Below, one piece after another: positions 52,474 through 60,269 of a DNA stretch of 64,000 bases; position 1 is the first letter of the stretch; each line of letters starts with the position of its first letter. The stretch spans positions 2,218,539 through 2,282,538 of the forward strand of contig NZ_FXXA01000002.1 of assembly GCF_900184265.1 (NCBI RefSeq), given 5' to 3'. The notes beneath the pieces are model-generated. The model was given only the letters and a program-made list of their open reading frames with translations. It ran no database searches and was not told the DNA's origin. Source of the stretch: Eggerthella timonensis. GTDB lineage: Bacteria; Actinomycetota; Coriobacteriia; Coriobacteriales; Eggerthellaceae. The position numbers and the translations under genes are program-made.

Positions 52474-52625
52474 GGCTTCCTTTTCGCAGAACGGCATACG
52501 GTTTGCACAACATTCTATTGTAGCAGGAGCCCCGTCTTCCACGTGCGGCGGATCGCACGGGGAGAGGTCGGTTTCCGCGGCGCGTCTCCCTCGGGCGCGG
52601 GCAGGGGCCTGCGACGCTCTCCCTT

Positions 52626-52702
52626 GGCGCGCGGCGTTGCGGAGGATGCGTGCGCAACGCGGTCGGCGAAGCGCATGACCCCCCTCCGCAACGCCGCGCG
52701 CC
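52626..52702. repeat. perfect 20-bp inverted repeat (kef upstream region)
   Basis: Arms 52626-52645 and 52683-52702 (GGCGCGCGGCGTTGCGGAGG and its reverse complement) are perfect, with a 37-nt loop. It lies 150 bp upstream of the Kef start and only 22 bp from the next palindrome. The gap 52474-52913 holds these two elements and no supported gene. Confidence 0.75.
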
Positions 52703-52724
52703 TCAGGGACGACGCCGATCCGCG

Positions 52725-52844
52725 TGGCACAGAATCGCCGATATGAACGATTTTCGAGGGTCTGTGAAAACAGCGACCTGGGGTTTTATCGGATCATACG
52801 CGAAACCGCCTCCCAAAATCGTTCATATCGGCGATTCTGTGCCA
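52725..52844. repeat. perfect 30-bp inverted repeat with conserved loop core (palindromic element 4)
   Basis: Arms 52725-52754 and 52815-52844 are perfect reverse complements over 30 bp and include CAGAATCGCCGATATGAACG. The 60-nt loop contains GCGACCTGGGGTTTT (52773-52787) and ACGCGAAACC (52798-52807). Both recur in reverse orientation in the element at 63331-63470. It lies just beyond the stop of the DUF5692-like gene, so it may also terminate it. Confidence 0.82.
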
Positions 52845-52913
52845 GAGCCGGAAACGGCCCGCCGAAGCGGGCCGTTCGAAGAAGCGCGGTGCGTGCGGGT
52901 TGCGGACGAGTCC

Positions 52914-53912
52914 CTAGCTCTCGGCCAGCTCCGCGGGGGTGGCGCGACGCGCCATGGCCTTGTCGTAGTCCTTCGTGCCCACGAACACCTCGTTCATGTA
53001 CGGGTTCACCTTGAGCTTCCTGGCGCGGTACATGATGTAGGCGAACGCGGCGATGTTGGCCAGCAGCGCGATGACGGACACGGCCAGGTTCACGTTCGGG
53101 TTGTTCACCGACTGCACGCTGAACACGCTGTAGTCCTGGAACGCGGGGAACACCTGCGCGAACATGCACCAGAAGGCCAGCGTGAACGCGCGGTTCTGGA
53201 TCCAGCCGCCCTTGTTCCAGAAGAACGCCGCAACGGTGGGGGCCAAAAGCAGGGCCAAGCCGCAGTACCACGCGTGGGTGGGCAGGCAGTTGTACGTGTA
53301 GCAGAAGTTCCACAGGTCGTAGGCGATGATGAACACCCAGGTCATGTCGGGCCACAGCATGTCCTGGCGCTTCTTGGAGATGTAGATGCCGAACCAGCCG
53401 GTCATGCATGCGATGTTGATGATGCCGGCCAGGCCGTTGAACACGTTGTGCCAGCCGCCGTACAGCGTGATGCCCTCGGTGGACACCCAGGTGGTGCCCC
53501 AGGCGCGGATGGCGCTCTCGAAGTCGCTGACCACGGCGATGAGGATGTTGATGGCCACGATGACGAACGGGAAGCACTTGAACCAGTGCGCCTTGCCGAT
53601 CTTACCCCACGAGTACTTGATGGCCATGAAGCCGATGCAGCCGATGGTGGCCGCGTAGAGCTTCGCGTAGTGGAACCAGCTGTTCATGTGCACGTGCGTG
53701 GGGTTCGTGAGCGCCCACTCCGCCCCCATGCCCGCGCCCACCGAGATGGCCACGAAATACACCGTCAGCGCGATGGGCAGCACGATGAAGCAGAACACGC
53801 CGCCCGCCTTCGTGCGGCGCGCGATCTCGTTCACCAGGATCAACCCGATGAACACGATGGCCCAGCCGAGCCACTGGTACAGGGCGTTCTCCCCGTAGAC
53901 TTGGAACAACAT
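52914..53912 (-). CDS. DUF5692-like multi-span membrane protein
   Basis: The 332-residue protein has about nine membrane helices and many aromatic residues. Conserved-looking loops include NPTHVHMNSWFHYAKLYAAT, GGWHNVFNGLAGIINIACM and AYDLWNFCYTYNCLPTHAWY. I believe it belongs to DUF5692, a family of unknown function seen in anaerobes, from memory. The ATG at 53910-53912 is preferred over an upstream frame start because GGAGGG lies 6 nt before it. It follows the TetR gene by 109 bp on the same strand and might be co-transcribed. Confidence 0.85.
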   Translation of the reverse strand: MLFQVYGENALYQWLGWAIVFIGLILVNEIARRTKAGGVFCFIVLPIALTVYFVAISVGAGMGAEWALTNPTHVHMNSWFHYAKLYAATIGCIGFMAIKYSWGKIGKAHWFKCFPFVIVAINILIAVVSDFESAIRAWGTTWVSTEGITLYGGWHNVFNGLAGIINIACMTGWFGIYISKKRQDMLWPDMTWVFIIAYDLWNFCYTYNCLPTHAWYCGLALLLAPTVAAFFWNKGGWIQNRAFTLAFWCMFAQVFPAFQDYSVFSVQSVNNPNVNLAVSVIALLANIAAFAYIMYRARKLKVNPYMNEVFVGTKDYDKAMARRATPAELAES

Positions 53913-54021
53913 GAAAACCCTCCTTACGTAGCGTATGCTTCGCACAGGCCGCCTTCCGGCCTGCTCTTTCCGCAGATGAGATGATTGACGCCGTCGTACG
54001 CGAGCCTTGCCCGCGCGAATC

Positions 54022-54645
54022 CTAGCCGCCCTCGGGGGCGTTTTTCCTGCCCGGGCCGCGGTCCATGTGCAGCGTTTGGGCGATGATGTCCTTGAGAACC
54101 TCGTCGTCGGCGTCCGGGTGCATGCGCAGGTAGCCCACGATCCCCAGGATGAGCACGTAGAACGTCTCGTAGACGTGCTCGATGCGGATCTCGTGCAGCG
54201 CGCCGTAGTCGCGCACGGTGGTGTCCACGATGTAGGTGGCGATGCGGTCGGCCACGCGGTTCACGAAGTCGATGTAGAGCGCCGCGTTCTCGCGCGAGGC
54301 GAGCGAGCGGCGGAACGCGTCGTGCTCGAACACGCCGAGGCGCATGAGCTTCACGACGCTCGTGAGGGCGCTCTCGATATCGCCCGGATGGCGCTGCGCG
54401 TTCCAGTAGTGCGTGGCCTCGATGAAGTCGGCCACGTAGTCGTCGAGCACCGCCGAGGTGACGGCGTCCTTGTCGGGGAAGTAATGGTAGAACAGCGAGC
54501 GCGTCACGCCGACGCGGTTGGTGATGTCCTGCACGGACGTCTTCGACAGCCCCTGCTCCTCGTACAGCTCGCGGGCGGCGGCCACGATGTCGGCGCGCCG
54601 TTCGGCCGATGCCGCGTTGCGCGCCCGGTCGCTTGCGGTTTCCAT
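54022..54645 (-). CDS. TetR/AcrR-family regulator of the adjacent reductase operon
   Basis: The 207-residue regulator has the N-terminal HTH at about 17-60 (IVAAARELYEEQGLSKTSVQ, NRVGVTRSLFYHYFPDKDAV) and an all-helical ligand domain. The ATG at 54645 follows GGAGGG; the longer frame to 54807 would run through the operators. It is divergent from the cytochrome-flavoprotein operon and the region between carries three copies of one inverted repeat. The ligand may be the reductase's substrate. Confidence 0.93.
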   Translation of the reverse strand: METASDRARNAASAERRADIVAAARELYEEQGLSKTSVQDITNRVGVTRSLFYHYFPDKDAVTSAVLDDYVADFIEATHYWNAQRHPGDIESALTSVVKLMRLGVFEHDAFRRSLASRENAALYIDFVNRVADRIATYIVDTTVRDYGALHEIRIEHVYETFYVLILGIVGYLRMHPDADDEVLKDIIAQTLHMDRGPGRKNAPEGG

Positions 54646-54702
54646 GCTGCCCTCCTTGCCGCTTGCCTTCGATCCCCTGATGAGCGCAGCATACGCCCCT
54701 CG

Positions 54703-54797
54703 TTGACAGAGCGTCAATAGACACTTTCGACATTCCGTCAACGGAGGATGGGGGCGATGCGGGGCGGGGAGCCGCGCATATGTTGACGGAACGTCAG
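54703..54797. promoter_or_regulatory. three TTGAC-N5-GTCAA operators for the TetR regulator
   Basis: TTGACAGAGCGTCAA (54703-54717), TCGACATTCCGTCAA (54727-54741) and TTGACGGAACGTCAG (54783-54797) share the pattern TTGAC-N5-GTCAA. The first two are 24 bp apart, start to start. All lie between the divergent starts 54645 and 54918. This fits TetR-type control of both directions. Confidence 0.72.
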
Positions 54798-54917
54798 GCG
54801 GTGTCAAAAGCGGCTTTCTCTTCGCCGCTCAAGATGCTAGCATGCGCAGAAAGTTCAACAATGAAATAAAAAAGAAACAGAAGTGAAGTAAAGACGGAGA
54901 ACGGAGGAGGGAGACGC

Positions 54918-55601
54918 ATGGAGAGGAAGACGGGAACGGAGCCGCACGAGGCTGAGCCGGACGCGGGAGCGCACGGGGCCGCCGCGAACGGGATGCGCGC
55001 CGCCGGGGAACGCGGGTCCGACGCGGACGCGCCGCGCGCCGACGGAGGGCCGACGGGCAAGCGGAGCCGGAAGCGGAGGCGCTGGCCGATCGTCGTCGGC
55101 GTCGCGGCCGCGGTGGTGCTCGTGGCGGGAGCCGGGTTCTGGACGTGGCACGAGCAGCCGAGCTTCTGCAGCGCCATCTGCCACGATCCGATGGACGCCT
55201 ACGTGGAGGGCTACTTCGACGACGCGACGCTCATGGCGAACGCGCACGAGCGCGCCGACGTCGCGTGCCTGGAATGCCACGAGGCGAAAATCGAGGAGCA
55301 GGTGGCCGAGGGGCTGGCCTGGATGCGCGGAGACTTCGCCACCGACGAGACGGGACATTTGACCGTGCAGGGCGTGACGGCCGACAAGAAGATGTGCGCC
55401 ACGGGCGGCTGCCACGACTGGGAGGACGTGAAGGCGGCCACCGAGGATTGGGGCGGCGAGGCGGGCGTGAACCCGCACGCGTCGCACCAGGGCGAGGCCA
55501 TCGACTGCAGCAACTGCCACGCCGCGCACGGCTCGTCGTATATGTACTGCAACGCCTGCCACGACTACAAGCTGCCCGACGGCTGGGAAAGCCCCCGGTA
55601 G
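54918..55601 (+). CDS. membrane-anchored pentahaem cytochrome c (NapC/NrfH-like)
   Basis: The 227-residue protein has a 55-residue cytoplasmic tail rich in Gly, Asp and Arg, one membrane helix (about 57-77) and five haem sites. These are Cys84-X3-Cys88-His, Cys117-X2-Cys120-His, Cys160-X4-Cys165-His, Cys197-X2-Cys200-His and Cys211-X2-Cys214-His. The CX3CH form of the first site occurs in NrfH; CX4CH occurs in some cytochromes c3. The role would be quinol oxidation and transfer to the exported flavoproteins. GGAGGAGGGAG precedes the ATG. Confidence 0.92.
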   Translation: MERKTGTEPHEAEPDAGAHGAAANGMRAAGERGSDADAPRADGGPTGKRSRKRRRWPIVVGVAAAVVLVAGAGFWTWHEQPSFCSAICHDPMDAYVEGYFDDATLMANAHERADVACLECHEAKIEEQVAEGLAWMRGDFATDETGHLTVQGVTADKKMCATGGCHDWEDVKAATEDWGGEAGVNPHASHQGEAIDCSNCHAAHGSSYMYCNACHDYKLPDGWESPR

Positions 55602-55620
55602 GGCGCGAGAAGGAGGAGCG

Positions 55621-56118
55621 ATGAAGAAGAAGACGGCAGCGGCCGTATGCGGGGCCGCCGTGCTCGCGGCGGGCATGTCGGGCTGCGGCGCGGGGTTCGA
55701 GGGATCGGGGTCGAAGGACGCGGCGAGCGCCGAGCAGCTGGCCCTGCGCCTGGACGACCCGTGGGCGCAGGAGGTGCGGGCGGACCCGGCCGCGAAGGCC
55801 GAGGGCAACCTCGCCGACGGCGTGTACACGGGCACGGGCAAGGGGATGGAAGGCCCCATCACCGTCACGCTGCTCGTGCAGGACAACCGCATCGCCTGTT
55901 TGGAAACCACTCAGGAGGGCGAGAGCCAGAGCCGCGGCGGCTACGAGGCCATCCGCGACGGCAGATTCGCGGCCATGATCGAGGCCGCGCAGGGCGCCGA
56001 CATCGACGCGGTGAGCGGCGCCACCATCACGACGGCGGGCGTCAAGCAGGCGGTGGAGGACGCGCTTTCGCAGGCGGAAGCCGCGGGCGCAACGCAGGAT
56101 GAGGAGGGGTCCCGATGA
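55621..56118 (+). CDS. FMN-binding lipoprotein
   Basis: The 165-residue lipoprotein has a signal ending GMSGC (Cys22) and an FMN-bind domain with the covalent flavinylation motif DAVSGAT (Asp129 to Thr135). The Thr would carry FMN attached by ApbE; no apbE gene is in this window. It overlaps the flavoprotein by ATGA. It can pass electrons from the cytochrome to the FAD protein on the cell surface. Confidence 0.93.
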   Translation: MKKKTAAAVCGAAVLAAGMSGCGAGFEGSGSKDAASAEQLALRLDDPWAQEVRADPAAKAEGNLADGVYTGTGKGMEGPITVTLLVQDNRIACLETTQEGESQSRGGYEAIRDGRFAAMIEAAQGADIDAVSGATITTAGVKQAVEDALSQAEAAGATQDEEGSR

Positions 56119-57974
56119 CGGAGCAGGCACCTGAGCGGGGACGCGCGCACGCGGCGCTGTCCCGGCGCGACTTCTTGACGAAGGCGGGCGCGGCGATGGG
56201 CGCCGCGGCCGCCGCGGCGGCGATGCCGGGCGCCGCATACGCCGTGCAGGAGGGCGCGATCGGCGATTGGGCCGCCGACGGCTCGAAGGACGCGGCCGTG
56301 CCCGACAGCGCCGCCACGAACGCCTCGTGGTCGGACGGCACGTACCGCGAGCATAACGGCGCGGCCTTCCCGGCCGACGACGCGAGCCCCATTCCCCCGC
56401 GCGCGATCCCCGCGTCGTGGGACTACGAATGCGACATCTGCGTGGTGGGCGCAGGCGGCGGCGGGCTGAACGCGGCGGCGCGCGCGGCCGAGCAGGGCGC
56501 GCGGACCATCTGCGTGGAGGCCATGGGCCTGCACGGCGGCAACGCCCAGGAGGCCGGCATGTGCGCCATCCTCGGCGGCTCGAAGCTGCAGGAGTCGAAG
56601 CGCTTCGCGTTCCCGTCCTACCCGTTCGACGCGCGCAAGCTGGCCGACTGGGCCATCGACGAGTACCACTACGCGGCCGACCCGCACCTCATCTACCGCA
56701 TCGCCGAGGCGGGCGGCACGTGCATCGACTGGATGGGCGACTGCGGCGTGCGCTGGCGCTTGGGCGAGGTGCCGGTGTACGTGGCGCCGAAGAACTCGAC
56801 GCTCGACCACCACGTGCTGAAGATGAAGGACGCCACCGACGCCATGTTCAGCTTCGGCCAGAAGCACGGCGTGCAGTACCTCTTCCAGAGCCCGGCCGAG
56901 GCGCTCGTGCAGGACGGCGACGGGAGGATCGTGGGCGTGGTGGTGCGCGAGGGTTACGGCGAGGAGAAGTACATCCACGCCGAGCGCGCCGTCATCCTCA
57001 CGGCGGGCGGGTTCTGCAACAACAAGGCGCTCTTGCAGCGCTACATCCCCACGGCGGCCATGGGCTGCGCTTCGAGCTACCTCACGGCGGGCGAGACCGG
57101 CGAGTGCTTCCGCATGGGCCTGGGCGTGAACGCCGACGTGTCGGGCTTCAACAGCTCGGCCAGCTTCGACGGCGGCGTCGATTGGGAGGCCGAGGGCGGC
57201 CAGTGGGCGCGCTTCCTCTACGACGGCATGACGCAGCTGTCGCGCCAGCCGTGGTTCACCGTCGACCGCTGCGGCAACCGCCTGCGCTACATGGACAGCC
57301 GCGTGGGCGAGGACGGCGCGAACGCCATCTACGCGCTGGGCGATCTGGCCACCATCCAGATGACCCCGCCGGGGCACCGCTCCTACATCGTCTTCGACGC
57401 GCACTACGAGGACCATCTGGCGGGGTTCGCGCAGGAGCACTGCCGCAAGCTCATCACGCCGGACCTCGAGCAGATCGACAAGGTGCCCGAGCACTACCGC
57501 GACTGGCACCACGGCGTCGAGGACGCCATCGAGGCAGACGTGCTGAAGAAGCGCGACACGCTCGAAGAGCTGGAGCGCGACCTCGGGTTCGCCCCCGGCG
57601 TGCTCGTCGAGGCCGTGGAGAGGTGGAACGAGGCGTGCGAGCGCGGCGAGGACGACTATATGTACCCCATGCCGCCCGAATGGCTGCACGCCATCAAGGA
57701 CCCGCCGTTTTTCGGCTGCCGCATCGGCGGCAACCTGTACGGCACGAAGGCGGGCCTCATGATCAACGACGAGATGCAGGTGATCTCGACGAAGGGCACC
57801 GTGATCCCCGGCCTGTACGCCGGCTGGCACACGGCCGGCGGCGCGTGCGGCGAGAACAGCTACATCGGCGATCCCATCCTGGGCTCGCTCTTGGGCGACG
57901 TGAGCCTGGCGTTCTGCGGCGGGTACCTGTGCGGCACGTACGCGGTTGCCAACGAGATGAAGGGAGGGGAGTAG
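56115..57974 (+). CDS. TAT-exported FAD-dependent reductase (fumarate reductase/FAD_binding_2 family)
   Basis: The 619-residue flavoprotein has a TAT signal (LSRRDFLTKAGAAMG, cleavage near AYA). Its FAD nucleotide site is ICVVGAGGGGLNAAARAAEQ. The substrate-binding cap follows, and the C-terminal FAD contact is ENSYIGDPILGSLLGDVSLA. It resembles soluble fumarate/urocanate-type reductases and the Eggerthella Cgr2-like enzymes in layout, but substrate residues were not identified. Its partner FMN lipoprotein and pentahaem cytochrome form a complete quinol-to-substrate chain. Confidence 0.92.
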   Translation: MTEQAPERGRAHAALSRRDFLTKAGAAMGAAAAAAAMPGAAYAVQEGAIGDWAADGSKDAAVPDSAATNASWSDGTYREHNGAAFPADDASPIPPRAIPASWDYECDICVVGAGGGGLNAAARAAEQGARTICVEAMGLHGGNAQEAGMCAILGGSKLQESKRFAFPSYPFDARKLADWAIDEYHYAADPHLIYRIAEAGGTCIDWMGDCGVRWRLGEVPVYVAPKNSTLDHHVLKMKDATDAMFSFGQKHGVQYLFQSPAEALVQDGDGRIVGVVVREGYGEEKYIHAERAVILTAGGFCNNKALLQRYIPTAAMGCASSYLTAGETGECFRMGLGVNADVSGFNSSASFDGGVDWEAEGGQWARFLYDGMTQLSRQPWFTVDRCGNRLRYMDSRVGEDGANAIYALGDLATIQMTPPGHRSYIVFDAHYEDHLAGFAQEHCRKLITPDLEQIDKVPEHYRDWHHGVEDAIEADVLKKRDTLEELERDLGFAPGVLVEAVERWNEACERGEDDYMYPMPPEWLHAIKDPPFFGCRIGGNLYGTKAGLMINDEMQVISTKGTVIPGLYAGWHTAGGACGENSYIGDPILGSLLGDVSLAFCGGYLCGTYAVANEMKGGE

Positions 57975-57975
57975 C

Positions 57976-58701
57976 ATGATGCAGCGTTTGAAGGGCATGG
58001 CCCGCCCCTACGCGATACTGTTCCTGATCGCGCTCGCGGTGGCGGTGGTGGGCCGCATCGGGCTGGCCGCGATGGATCTGACCGGAACGCTTTCCTACGA
58101 CTACATCTCGGCGGCCGACGTGCCCATCTTGGACGTCGTGTGCTCCATCCTCACCGGCTCGGCGCTCGTGGCGTTCATGTACGCGGCGTCGCTCGCGATG
58201 GTCGTGTCCACGGCGGGCGTCGCGCTGTACGGCCTCTTGTTCGCGCGCCGCGACGACGGCGCCGGCAGGCCCGCGACGGCGTTTCTGTGGGGCTGGGCGA
58301 CGGCGCTCGCGGCCATCGTGTGCCTGCTGGTCACCGTGAGCGGGATCCTGTCGGCCGTGCAGGTGGCGTCCATGAGCTCGAAGCTGCCGAGCGCGCCGGT
58401 GCTCGCAATCGCGCTCATCGGGTTCGCGGCGTTCCTCGGCACGCTTCTGGGCGCGGCGTCCATGACGGTGTGCGCGTGCCTCGCGCGGGCGCGCGACGAG
58501 AAGCGCGCGGGCTGGAACCTGGTGCTCGCGGCCTTCGCGTGCGGGCTCGTGGTCATGGCGCTCACCGTGGGCACGTTCTCGGCCCTCAATGCGGCGTCGA
58601 TCAGCCTGTCCGCCGTCGGCGGCTGGTTCGCCGCCGACGTCGTCGTGAACCTGGCCATCATGTTCGGGATGGGCGCGCTTGTGAAGAAGGCCCGCGCGTA
58701 G
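57976..58701 (+). CDS. uncharacterised membrane protein of the reductase operon
   Basis: The 241-residue protein has about six membrane helices: about 12-32, 50-80, 105-130, 145-170, 180-200 and 210-235. It has no recognised family. It starts 1 bp after the flavoprotein stop, so it is co-translated. A role as a membrane anchor, substrate uptake protein or second quinol module is possible. No His ligand pattern for haem b was seen. Confidence 0.82.
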   Translation: MMQRLKGMARPYAILFLIALAVAVVGRIGLAAMDLTGTLSYDYISAADVPILDVVCSILTGSALVAFMYAASLAMVVSTAGVALYGLLFARRDDGAGRPATAFLWGWATALAAIVCLLVTVSGILSAVQVASMSSKLPSAPVLAIALIGFAAFLGTLLGAASMTVCACLARARDEKRAGWNLVLAAFACGLVVMALTVGTFSALNAASISLSAVGGWFAADVVVNLAIMFGMGALVKKARA

Positions 58702-58782
58702 GCTGCTCGGGGCGCGGGGGGCGGGGACCGAAGGCGTGCGGCCGCGATCCTGCGCCCTGCAGCCGCGTTGGTCGCGCTGGTC

Positions 58783-58845
58783 GTGCTGCGTGCTGCGTGC
58801 TGCGTGCTGCGTGCTGCGTGCTGCGTGCTGCGTGCTGCGTGCTGC
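58783..58845. repeat. nine tandem copies of GTGCTGC
   Basis: GTGCTGC repeats nine times without interruption (63 bp). The 7-bp unit is not a multiple of three, so changes in copy number would shift any frame. It lies in the 348-bp gap after the reductase operon, just before a palindromic element. No gene is supported across it. Confidence 0.9.
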
Positions 58846-58848
58846 GCA

Positions 58849-59000
58849 AACTTTGGCACGTTCGAGCCGTTTTGGCTAGGTTTTCTCGGAGCCGGGAGCG
58901 ATGCCCCCGGCTCCTTCGTTTATAACGCCTGGTCGGAAACCTGCACCTCTTGATAGTTCGCGTTTGGGGATAGCCATATCGGCTCGGACGTGCCAAAACT
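58849..59000. repeat. long inverted repeat with internal terminator-like hairpin (palindromic element 5)
   Basis: Arms of about 30 nt at 58849-58878 and 58971-59000 match at most positions (TTTGGCACGTTCGAGCCG side). The loop holds GGTTTTCT, a strong hairpin GGAGCCGGG / CCCGGCTCC (58888-58914) followed by TTCGTTTAT, and TATAACGCCTGGTCG (58921-58935). The last and GGTTTTCT recur in the element at 10976. The hairpin could end the reductase operon. Confidence 0.72.
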
Positions 59001-59049
59001 CGCCGCGAGCCGACGGCCTCGCCGGTCCGCGCTCGCGGTCGGGCTCGCC

Positions 59050-59985
59050 TCACTCCCTGGGCTGCAGCTGGCCGAGGGCGGCTTTGCGCTCGGCCTCCTT
59101 GCGGGCTTGGACGTCGGCGATGACGACGCGCCAGGCACGGGCGAGCGCGCGGCGCTGGCGGTCGTCCAGACGGCTCCACAGCTGGGTGCGCGCCAGCAGG
59201 TCGATGGTGCGCGCGATGACCCTCTGCTGCCGCTCGCCGCGCGGCGTGGCGGCCAAGAAGACGGCCTTGCGGTCGTGCGGGCTGGCCAGCCGCTGCGCCC
59301 AGCCCTGCTCAACGAGGCGGTCCGCCGCGCGCGCCACGGCGACGGGCGTCATCTGCAGCTGGGTGGCCACGTCGCCGATGCGCAGCGGCTCGCCCACCTC
59401 GCCGAGGCGCTGGAGCACGCGGCACTCGCCCAGCGACGCGCCGCACGAGGCGCGCAGGGCGTCCTCCATCCCGCGCTTCACGAGCTCGAGCGACACGAGC
59501 GCGCGCGAGGCCGCGTAGGGCGACGACGCGTCGCCGGACAGCGGCGGGTCGATGCTGGCGCCGGCGGCGATGGACGCCTCGAGGATGTCGCGGTACGCGG
59601 CGTCCTCGGTGGGGAACAGGGCGTAGAGGCGCTCGACGATGGCCGCGTTGACCTCGGCCACATGGCGCACGCCCGCTTCGGAGATACGCGCGGTGCGCAC
59701 GCGAGCGTCCGCGCCGTCGCCGCTGCGCACGGCCAGCCCGGCGACGACGAGCGCGTTCATCGCCTGAGTCACCACGTTGGGCTTGAGGTCGAGCAGCTTG
59801 CCGAGATTCGACTGCGCCACCCCCTCGGGGCGCGCGGCCAGCAGCTTCACGAGCATGCGGTACTGGGTCGTGTTGAGGTCGCTCGCCTGCGCCAGCCCGC
59901 TTTTGAGCGCGCGATGGGTGAGGTCGAACGCGACGAAGAACGTCGAGTCGAGAGAGAGGTCGCGCTCGGTTCCGATCCCGTCCAT
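59050..59985 (-). CDS. regulator with two MarR domains in one chain
   Basis: The 311-residue protein contains two consecutive MarR winged helices. The first (about 15-150) has QYRMLVKLLAARPEGVAQSN, GKLLDLKPNVVTQAMNALVV. The second (about 160-305) has ECRVLQRLGEVGEPLRIGDV, ATQLQMTPVAVARAADRLVE, and the wing SPHDRKAVFLAATPRGERQ. Single MarR proteins dimerise; this one could bind a palindrome as a pseudo-dimer. The two halves are divergent, so the duplication is old. It has a promoter and a possible operator directly upstream. Confidence 0.9.
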   Translation of the reverse strand: MDGIGTERDLSLDSTFFVAFDLTHRALKSGLAQASDLNTTQYRMLVKLLAARPEGVAQSNLGKLLDLKPNVVTQAMNALVVAGLAVRSGDGADARVRTARISEAGVRHVAEVNAAIVERLYALFPTEDAAYRDILEASIAAGASIDPPLSGDASSPYAASRALVSLELVKRGMEDALRASCGASLGECRVLQRLGEVGEPLRIGDVATQLQMTPVAVARAADRLVEQGWAQRLASPHDRKAVFLAATPRGERQQRVIARTIDLLARTQLWSRLDDRQRRALARAWRVVIADVQARKEAERKAALGQLQPRE

Positions 59986-60012
59986 GCCTCAGCCTCCTTC
60001 GCGCGCTCCGCA

Positions 60013-60040
60013 ATTCGTTCATCAGTGAAACGATATTGTA
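60013..60040 (-). promoter_or_regulatory. -10 box and near-palindrome upstream of the double-MarR gene
   Basis: On the minus strand TACAAT (60040-60035) is followed by an imperfect inverted repeat around TTTCACTGATGAAC. It lies within 50 bp of the start and could be the autoregulatory site. Half-site matches are imperfect. Confidence 0.4.
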
Positions 60041-60269
60041 GCGCGAGCATGAGCGGTTCGGGGGAAACCCATCAGAGCGCCACTTCGCCGTCGCCGACGG
60101 CGAAGTGGGATGAGCGCGCATGCGTCCGAGCGGCAAACCCTTTCTTCTCATGCACGCTTTAGTCAAGCATGCGCAGGCGTTTCGACCCGTTTTCCTTGTC
60201 GAAAGCGCGCATGGAGGCGCTGCGCCGTTCGAGCGCGCTCGAGCGGTTCCGCCCTCTTTTGCTGCCCGT

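Noticed and set aside
58783-58845. Coding repeat (Val/Leu/Arg-rich peptide)
   Set aside because: Frames across the heptamer array read as repetitive Cys/Val/Leu/Arg/Ala peptides with no ribosome site; the unit length of 7 is incompatible with coding constraint.
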